DNA of 64,000 nucleotides from Polyangium fumosum (lineage in GTDB: Bacteria; Myxococcota_A; Polyangia; Polyangiales; Polyangiaceae): the NCBI RefSeq assembly GCF_005144585.1, contig NZ_SSMQ01000053.1, positions 23,937 through 87,936 on the forward strand, given 5' to 3'. Both the position numbers and the translations under genes were made by a program. Below the pieces are notes generated by a model. The model saw only the letters and a list, made by a program, of their open reading frames with translations. It was not told the DNA's origin and did not search any database. This document shows, piece by piece, positions 58,400-64,000 of the stretch (within the stretch, counting starts at the first letter, position 1; every line of letters begins with the position of its first letter).

Positions 58400-58671
58400 T
58401 TGAAAAGCGGTGTGCTGAAGACGGTTACGCTCGTGGTCACGAGTCTGCTGATGGCTCATTGCGCGGCATCCGGGACCGGCGACGATCCGGGCGCCGGCGG
58501 CTCGGCGGGGTCGAGCAGCAGCGGCAGCGGAGGAATCGGAGGAATCGGAGGAATCAGAGGAATGGGCGGAATGGGCGGCGCTCCGGGGACGGCCGCTGTC
58601 CGGATGGCAGCGGCGCGTTCGTCGTCACGATCGGGCCGACCAAGGGCACCGCCAACGACTGTACGATGTAG
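58400..58671 (+). pseudogene. Small Gly-rich lipoprotein gene with a one-base frameshift
   Basis: A TTG at 58400, 7 bp after GGAGG, opens a lipoprotein signal (KSGVLKTVTLVVTSLLMAHC) and a Gly/Ser/Ile linker (GSGGIGGIGGIRGMGGMGG). In that frame the sequence then becomes Arg-rich and non-coding. Adding one G to the G4 run at 58585-58588 joins it to DGRCPDGSGAFVVTIGPTKG and a stop at 58671. The result would be an 89-90-residue lipoprotein with two Cys residues at the end. Frameshift or assembly error cannot be told apart. Confidence 0.55.
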
Positions 58672-58880
58672 AACGCCCCCCGAGCCTACGGCCCCGCGGC
58701 GAATTTCCTGCGACCATCGTCACTCCCGGCAGACGCCCCGTTTCAGGGCCGCCGCCCCCGGCGCTCCGTCCTCCACCTTTGAGCGCCCCCGCACCGTTTC
58801 TGCTGCCGTTAGAATCGACCCACGAGGCCGAAGGTTCACGCGGAGCCAAACCCCGGTCGCGCCAACGTTGACGGGGTTGA

Positions 58881-61133
58881 TCACAGGCTCACCTTGCCGG
58901 CCTCGCGAACGCGCTGGGCGCGGGAGACCTCCTCGGCAATGGAGAATCCCTCCACGCGGAATGCGGCGCAGGCCGGATCGGTGGCCGGGCGAGCCACGTC
59001 CCCGACCACGCACCGGAATTCGTCGCATGTTTTGCCCGTGCAAGCAAACCGACCGTCCCCCGCCTGCGCGAAGGCGCCATCGGCGCGGACGCCCAGGGTG
59101 AGCACGAGGCTCCCGCTCGGGGCAAAGACATCGATCGTATCGACGTCGCGCGCGAATGCGAAGAAACGCCCCTCCGGATCGGCGCCGAAATGGGCAGGCT
59201 GCGACTGGGTGGCGAACGACGTGTACTGCGGCTCGGCGCCGTCCGTTTCGGGAAGGGTCACGATCGTGACGGAGGCCCCGGCCCTCCCGGCCCGGAAATC
59301 GTGCCCCACGATCCAGAACCGGCGATCCTTCTCCAGCCAGCCCATGGCCAAGGCCAGAGGACTCGTCAGATCCCAATCCGGCGCCGGGAAGCTCCGTCGC
59401 ACGTTCCCGGTGGACAGCTCGATCTCTTCGAACGAATGGTTGTACCGGATGCTCGGATCCTTCAGGTGCATCGTGAAGGCCGTTTGGCGCGCGCTCGACA
59501 CGACCAGTCCGCGATACTCATCCTTGGCGTTGCGATCATTGCAGGGCCTCGACGATGCAACGCCGGGCGAGCAGCTCCGCAGGAACACTTGTCCCGTCCG
59601 CGTGTCGACCCATTGCAGGCCGGCCTTCCCGCCGGCGATCAGCATCTGCGGGCGCCCTGCATGCTCGAAGGAGACGAAATCGGGGCTGAAGGTCGAGACC
59701 GCAGAGGTCTTTTGCCAGGTGAAGCCCGGTTGACCCGGCTTTCGCTTGCCCAACGAAAGGACGTATTTGCTGTCGTCGAGCCCCGCGTAGGTCGCCAGGA
59801 GCGCCTCGTTGCCGCGGCTCAGGACGACGCCCGGCGCCGTCTTCGGTCCATCGAACACGAAGCCGGTCTCCTCCAGATGAAACATCTTCTCATTCGTGTA
59901 CGCATACAGATCCGAGCCCGAGCCGGCGAAGTTCACCTGCTTGTCCGCCACGCCCGGCGGCTCGGGCAGCGGCGCGGGGAGGCCCACACGGTCGACATCC
60001 ATGGAGGAGGACCTGGGCAACTTGTCCCAGGTGAGGAAGCGCTGGGTGAGGGAGCTCCATACGATCCGGCGGCCCCCGCCGACCCAGTTGAATTGGCTCG
60101 TCAACCGCTCCTTGTCGTCCGTTCGCTGGGACTGGCGCGCTTCCGCCAGATGCTTCTCCAACTGGCAGGCGCTCGGGTCCTTGATCAGGCGAAAACGCTT
60201 GGAGATGTCGGCGTTCTGGTCGAGGTTGCTCTGCTCGTCGACCAGGATCGTAGGCCTCTCTTCCGAGCCGCCTTCCGCGAAACGAGCGCACGATGCGCGC
60301 ACCCTCCCGACGATGTGCCCCACGTCGTCGAACACGATGAAATGGGGAAACTGCTGCCAGTACCGATAAGCATCGACGAGCGTATAACGCCGTCCTGGCG
60401 ACACCTCGCGAGAGCCATGGTTCCACCACGAGAAAGGAAAGTCCGTGAACGACCATGCTTCCGCGGCGCCAAGCGCACCCGTACGCTCGTCGAGCGCGAC
60501 GACGTGGCAGTTCGTGAGGGAGGGCTCGCGCATTGGCATGCAGCGGGTCGCGAAGAGGCCGCGCGGACCCAGCGTCAGGAGGTCGTCATTTTCGGTCGAC
60601 GACGCGCCGTCTTGCACGTTCGGCATGGCAGGCAAGGTGCGCGACCAGACCCGTGTGCGCGTGGCGAGGTTCCACCGTTCCACGACCCGCACCGACGGGG
60701 TCCGAACGAGATGTCCCTCCCAGGCGGTCGCTGCGACCGACGAGAGCACGAGGGCATCGGCGCCATTCGAGGTGAGCACGATGCTTCGTGGGTTGAGGCT
60801 GTTCACGGGAAGCGAGGCGACGGCGACGAAACGCCCCGGATCGACGACCTCGCCGGAATTTTGCTTCTCGAAGAACGTCAGGTGGTTTTCTTCGCTCCAG
60901 AGCACCTTCCGCTCAGGCAATGCAAGGAGGCGTGCCCCTCCCACGCGCCACGGCTGAAAGACCACGCGGACCGGAGGTGCGGTCGGGGGCGCGGCCGTGG
61001 GGCTCGGAGGTGTCACGGGAGCGCTTTGCGGGATCGGGGGCGTGGGGCTGCTGCTGCAACCGATGGCAACGCATCCGGCGAAGAAAGCAAGCCATCGTCG
61101 AGCGCTTCGGGTCGCGAAAGAGTTCACCCGCAC
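58881..61133 (-). CDS. Large lipoprotein with propeller-like repeats, 750 aa
   Basis: Read from a GTG at 61133 (RVNSFATRSARRWLAFFAG, lipobox AIGC). A Pro/Thr-rich linker (28-55) is followed by a large domain of WD40/quinoprotein-like character with repeated beta-hairpins and conserved W (for example GARLLALPERKVLWSEENHL, VERWNLATRTRVWSRTL, QWVDTRTGQVFLRSCSPG, ARDVDTIDVFAPSGSLVLTL). Cys pairs near the end (FACTGKTCDEFRCVVGD) may form disulfides. Similar lipoproteins are frequent in Polyangiales; function is unknown. It is divergent from the CocE-like gene. Confidence 0.8.
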   Translation of the reverse strand: MRVNSFATRSARRWLAFFAGCVAIGCSSSPTPPIPQSAPVTPPSPTAAPPTAPPVRVVFQPWRVGGARLLALPERKVLWSEENHLTFFEKQNSGEVVDPGRFVAVASLPVNSLNPRSIVLTSNGADALVLSSVAATAWEGHLVRTPSVRVVERWNLATRTRVWSRTLPAMPNVQDGASSTENDDLLTLGPRGLFATRCMPMREPSLTNCHVVALDERTGALGAAEAWSFTDFPFSWWNHGSREVSPGRRYTLVDAYRYWQQFPHFIVFDDVGHIVGRVRASCARFAEGGSEERPTILVDEQSNLDQNADISKRFRLIKDPSACQLEKHLAEARQSQRTDDKERLTSQFNWVGGGRRIVWSSLTQRFLTWDKLPRSSSMDVDRVGLPAPLPEPPGVADKQVNFAGSGSDLYAYTNEKMFHLEETGFVFDGPKTAPGVVLSRGNEALLATYAGLDDSKYVLSLGKRKPGQPGFTWQKTSAVSTFSPDFVSFEHAGRPQMLIAGGKAGLQWVDTRTGQVFLRSCSPGVASSRPCNDRNAKDEYRGLVVSSARQTAFTMHLKDPSIRYNHSFEEIELSTGNVRRSFPAPDWDLTSPLALAMGWLEKDRRFWIVGHDFRAGRAGASVTIVTLPETDGAEPQYTSFATQSQPAHFGADPEGRFFAFARDVDTIDVFAPSGSLVLTLGVRADGAFAQAGDGRFACTGKTCDEFRCVVGDVARPATDPACAAFRVEGFSIAEEVSRAQRVREAGKVSL

Positions 61134-61416
61134 CGTACATCACGGAACCGTCGTATCCGTCAAGGTCGTGTGGTTCGGCGCGCGGCGCTTTCGCGGCAGC
61201 GCCAGCGCAGCACCGATATCGTAAAGTTGAAATGCCAGCGCCAGGATCCGTCCAAGGACCTGATACGTCCCACAAACTCCTTAGCGTGCGTAAGAATTCG
61301 CTGGCCATTTCGACCTCGGTTCGTGTAAGGGTATCCCGAGATGACGGGCGATGCGCGTGCTGACGCGTAGAGGCAGCTTTTCTGCCATTTCAAGAGCTCG
61401 TACCGGGGATCAAAAA

Positions 61417-63003
61417 ATGAAAAAGTTCACTACGGTGGTGCTCGGCACCGTCGCGGGGCTGGTTTGTTCGCAAAGTGCGCTCGCCGCCGGGGGCGTCACG
61501 TTCGACGATCAGATCGTCATCACGTCGGCGGACGGGACCGAAATCGCCGCCAACCTCTTCACGCCCGTCACCACGAGCCCAAACACGGCGCTCCCGACCA
61601 TCATCTTCGTGAATAGCTGGGCGCTCGAAGAGCACGAGTATCTCGTCCAGGCCGGCAAGCTCGCGCAGGATGGCTACCTCGTCCTCAGCTACAGCGCGCG
61701 CGGCTGGGGGCAGTCGACAGCATTCGCGACGGTCGGCGGGCCCGAGGACGTGGAAGACCTGTCGGCGATCATCGATTGGCTGGACGCGAACACGCAGGCC
61801 GACATCTCGAACATCGGCATCTCCGGGATGTCGTACGGCGCGGGGCTCTCGCTGCTCGGGCTCGCGCACGAGCCACGCATCAAGACCGCGGCGGCGCTGA
61901 GCGGATGGGGCAGCCTGCCCGACGCCCTCTACGGCGGCGAGTCGACGAGCCTCGTCTGGGGCACGCTCCTCGTCGGCTCGGGCTACCTGCTCGGCGAGAT
62001 TTCGAGCGACATCCCGGCGTATTTCGGCGACTTGCTCGCGGGGACCGACGTCGCCGAGGCGATCGCCTGGGCCCACGAGCGCTCCCCCCTCACGCACGTG
62101 GACAAGATCAACGCGCGCAATGCCCCCGTCTACATCAGCAACAACTTCAACGACGAGCTGTTCAAGCCGAACTCCTCGCTGAAGTTGTATTCGCTCCTCA
62201 CCGGCCCGAAGCGGATCGACGTCAACCAGGGCATCCACATCAGCGCCGAGGCGACGGGCTTGCTCGGGCTCCCGAACTACGTGTGGAACAACGTCCACGA
62301 TTGGTTCGATTTCTGGCTCAAGGGCGTCGACAACGGCATCACGGAGGAGCCGCCGGTCACGATGGAGCTTCAATCCTCGAACCAGCGCGTCGAATTCGAG
62401 GACTGGCCGAGCGCCAGCGTCAGCACGAAGACCCTCTACCTGGGCCCCCGCGGCTTGATCGGAGACGGCGCCCTGCGGAGCTCCCCCAACACGTCGACCT
62501 ACACGAACGCGATCTGGTCGGGCGCCGACTCGATCGCCACGACGGGCATCCCCATCCTCTCGGCCGCGCTCGACGCGCACATCAATCTCGAGGTCTCGGC
62601 CTGGCTGCCCGCGGCCTCCGACATCAACTCGATCGTGTATGAGACCTCGTCCTTCAGCTCCCCACTCAAGCTGCGCGGCGCCTCGACCCTCGACGTATGG
62701 ATATCGCCCTCGCACGCGAAGACGCAGCTCGTCGCCTACCTCTACGACGAGGACGCCTTCGGCAACGGGAAGCTGATCTCGCACGGCGTGCGGACCCTGC
62801 ACAATGCGACGCCCGGGCAAGACGTGAAGATGTCCATCGAGTTCGTCGCAGCAGGCTACGACGTGCCGGCCGGCCACCGCCTGGCGCTCGTGCTCGACAC
62901 CTACGACCCGCTTTATCAGCCGGCGACGCTGCTCGCACACCAGGTCAATATCCGCTACAGCTCGTCGAAGCAGTCCGTGCTGAAGCTTTCGTACGACCCC
63001 TGA
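61417..63003 (+). CDS. Secreted CocE/NonD-type serine hydrolase (X-Pro dipeptidyl-peptidase family)
   Basis: Read from ATG 61417 (MKKFTTVVLGTVAGLVCSQS), which gives a typical signal peptide ending ALA. Residues 30-310 are an alpha/beta-hydrolase domain with the nucleophile in ISGMSYGAG (Ser139), preceded by SYSARGWGQSTAF and the Trp-rich ALSGWGSLPD. The later HERSPLTHVDKINARNAPVY, NNFNDELF and GIHIS segments hold the candidate Asp and His. The C-terminal jelly-roll domain (KTLYLGPRGLIGDGA; DVPAGHRLALVLDTYDPLYQ) is the one found in CocE. Known members cleave esters, cocaine-like esters or X-Pro peptides; the substrate here is unknown. 70 bp upstream of the M15 gene. Confidence 0.9.
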   Translation: MKKFTTVVLGTVAGLVCSQSALAAGGVTFDDQIVITSADGTEIAANLFTPVTTSPNTALPTIIFVNSWALEEHEYLVQAGKLAQDGYLVLSYSARGWGQSTAFATVGGPEDVEDLSAIIDWLDANTQADISNIGISGMSYGAGLSLLGLAHEPRIKTAAALSGWGSLPDALYGGESTSLVWGTLLVGSGYLLGEISSDIPAYFGDLLAGTDVAEAIAWAHERSPLTHVDKINARNAPVYISNNFNDELFKPNSSLKLYSLLTGPKRIDVNQGIHISAEATGLLGLPNYVWNNVHDWFDFWLKGVDNGITEEPPVTMELQSSNQRVEFEDWPSASVSTKTLYLGPRGLIGDGALRSSPNTSTYTNAIWSGADSIATTGIPILSAALDAHINLEVSAWLPAASDINSIVYETSSFSSPLKLRGASTLDVWISPSHAKTQLVAYLYDEDAFGNGKLISHGVRTLHNATPGQDVKMSIEFVAAGYDVPAGHRLALVLDTYDPLYQPATLLAHQVNIRYSSSKQSVLKLSYDP

Positions 63004-63073
63004 ACCGCAAATTCCCCGAAGCCGCGGGGCGCCGTCCCTTCCCAAAAGCCCGATCTGCGTGTAGAACTCGGGC

Positions 63074-63865
63074 GTGTCCGCCCGCTCTCCGCGCCCCGAC
63101 GACCGAAGGCTCCAGCGCGCCTCGCGCCTGCTCTTCGCAGCCGCCCTCGGCCTCGTCTGCGCCGCGCCCTTCGTCACAGGCGAGCTCCCCATCGCCGAGG
63201 CCAAGGAGGCGAAGGGCAAGGCCAAGCCCAAGGCCGAGAAGAAGGCCCCCGCCGGCAAGGGTGTGTTCGAGCACGGCTGCCGCGTCCAGAGCCCGCAAAA
63301 ATTCCTCGAACGCCGCACGTTCGTCTCGAAGGGCGTGCTCGACGGCGGGAAACACACGAAAGCCGTCCAGTACCTCGCGACCCATTACGGCAACGTCGGC
63401 GACGACGTGACGCGCAAGCTGAACCCCAAAGGCGCGCTCCCCCAGGCCGTGACCGTGCAGTTCATGGGTCTTCCCGTTTCAGTGCACACGAAGGTCGCGC
63501 CCGCGCTCGCCTGCATCGAGAAGAAGATCAAGAAGTCCTGCACCGGCGCTTCCAAGTACACCCCGCGCGCCCTCGGAGGCTTTCGCGGGGCGAACACCTA
63601 CCGCGGCATCGAAATCTCGAACCACCTCTTCGGCATCGCGCTCGACATCGACCCCGACCGAAACCCCTGCTGCGGCTGCGTGGACCCCTGGCCGAGCCAC
63701 CCGAAATGCAAGCAGAAGTCGCGCTCACCCTACGACCGCGCAGCGATGCCGAAATGCTGGATCAAGGCATTCGAACGATTCGGGTTCGATTGGCTCGGGC
63801 ATGATCCGCTCGAGGACACGATGCATTTCGAGTTTCTCGGGGATCCGGACAGGATCAAGAAGTAG
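63074..63865 (+). CDS. M15-family D-Ala-D-Ala carboxypeptidase-like metallopeptidase
   Basis: This 263-aa protein starts from a GTG at 63074. A signal peptide (LQRASRLLFAAALGLVCAAP) and a Lys/Ala-rich linker (KEAKGKAKPKAEKKAPAG) are followed by the catalytic domain. Metal ligands of the M15 fold are visible: His184 and Asp191 in SNHLFGIALDID, and His251 in MHFEF. The DRNPCCGCVDPWPSHPKCKQ insertion has four Cys that may bind metal or form disulfides. Members cut peptidoglycan peptides during cell-wall turnover. It may be surface or periplasmic. Confidence 0.88.
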   Translation: MSARSPRPDDRRLQRASRLLFAAALGLVCAAPFVTGELPIAEAKEAKGKAKPKAEKKAPAGKGVFEHGCRVQSPQKFLERRTFVSKGVLDGGKHTKAVQYLATHYGNVGDDVTRKLNPKGALPQAVTVQFMGLPVSVHTKVAPALACIEKKIKKSCTGASKYTPRALGGFRGANTYRGIEISNHLFGIALDIDPDRNPCCGCVDPWPSHPKCKQKSRSPYDRAAMPKCWIKAFERFGFDWLGHDPLEDTMHFEFLGDPDRIKK

Positions 63866-63869
63866 GCGG

Positions 63870-63960
63870 ACCTGGGGGCGTCGCGCCGGGGCGCTGCCCC
63901 GGACCCCGCGGGGGGCTGTCCGCCCCCTCGACCCCGGACCAGCGAGGCGCTGGACCCAGG
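63870..63960. repeat. GC-rich chain of palindromes after the M15 gene
   Basis: Successive palindromes GGGGCGCTGCCCC, GGGGG-CTGTCCG-CCCCC and CCAGCG-AGG-CGCTGG follow within 90 bp of the M15 stop. This type of GC-rich tail is common after genes in high-GC Proteobacteria and is probably a dispersed repeat. Confidence 0.6.
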
Positions 63961-63961
63961 G

Positions 63962-63992
63962 TTGAAAAACTGCGCGGTGCGCAGTTTTTCAA
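63962..63992. terminator. Bidirectional intrinsic-type terminator hairpin
   Basis: TTGAAAAACTGCGC (63962-63975) and GCGCAGTTTTTCAA (63979-63992) form a perfect 14-bp stem with a 3-nt loop. The A and T tracts within the stem give a T-run on both strands, so it can stop transcription in either direction; it lies 97 bp after the M15 gene. Confidence 0.75.
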
Positions 63993-64000
63993 ACAGGCCG

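Noticed and set aside
61370..61395. GGCAG-CTTTT-CTGCC hairpin before the CocE-like gene as a riboswitch or attenuator
   Set aside because: A 5-bp stem is too short and isolated to support a regulatory RNA.

Overview
The window is about 64 kb of high-GC DNA (roughly 68-70% by eye) that reads as chromosome of a myxobacterium, most likely Polyangiales (Polyangium/Sorangium type). Supporting signs are the many lipoproteins with Gly/Ser-rich linkers, FG-GAP and disintegrin-like repeat proteins, a MYXO-CTERM-like tail, ECF sigma factors, beta-propeller hybrid kinases and DUF4157 proteins. No rRNA, tRNA, CRISPR array, IS element or phage gene was found.

Layout. 0-4 kb: C-terminally cut sugar isomerase, aspartokinase, chromate transporter and a DUF2934 protein, all on the minus strand. 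4.1-11 kb: an accessory block with a DUF4157 (eCIS-associated) protein whose stop overlaps the start of a lipoprotein gene, an orphan 177-aa gene, a two-TM protein with an Ala-Glu tail, and a frameshifted lipoprotein/HNH-like gene followed by a 265-aa unknown. 11-19.4 kb: a 1299-aa hybrid histidine kinase, an FG-GAP lipoprotein and a divergent 943-aa STAND-type regulator with a C-terminal winged helix. 19.4-21.9 kb: a second DUF4157 gene, again joined by an ATGA overlap to a small downstream gene. 22.3-28.2 kb: an imuA-imuB-dnaE2 mutasome operon with a CTG-N10-CAG SOS-like box at the first start codon. 28.3-31.7 kb: lipoprotein, PlsC acyltransferase and a CXXCH lipoprotein. 31.7-35.6 kb: a minus-strand envelope operon (OmpA/TSP3 protein, outer-membrane-like protein, two lipoproteins). 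36-44.6 kb: SnoaL-like proteins, a PAS-PAS-STAS protein and a complete RND efflux operon. 45-53 kb: a duplicated locus of a poly-proline protein plus ECF sigma factor in which each copy has lost the opposite gene, mixed with paralogous lipoproteins. 53-64 kb: a disintegrin/FG-GAP surface protein, a 5'-nucleotidase-type phosphoesterase, a frameshifted small lipoprotein, a large lipoprotein, a CocE-type hydrolase and an M15 peptidase.

Most notable signals: (1) a short repeat of about 50-70 bp lying in frame inside imuB, dnaE2 and the next lipoprotein gene, in both orientations, comparable in behaviour to Rickettsia palindromic elements; (2) two collinear arrays of a degenerate 43-bp repeat with TTCGAACGTTCGAA palindromes, 17 kb apart; (3) two DUF4157 effector-like genes each translationally coupled to a dissimilar small partner, consistent with effector-immunity pairs; (4) reciprocal gene decay after duplication of the poly-proline/sigma locus; (5) the putative SOS box of the mutasome operon.

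Limits: all family assignments are from reading the sequence, with no database search. Repeat consensus and GC statements are by eye. Two genes carry homopolymer frameshifts that could be assembly errors.
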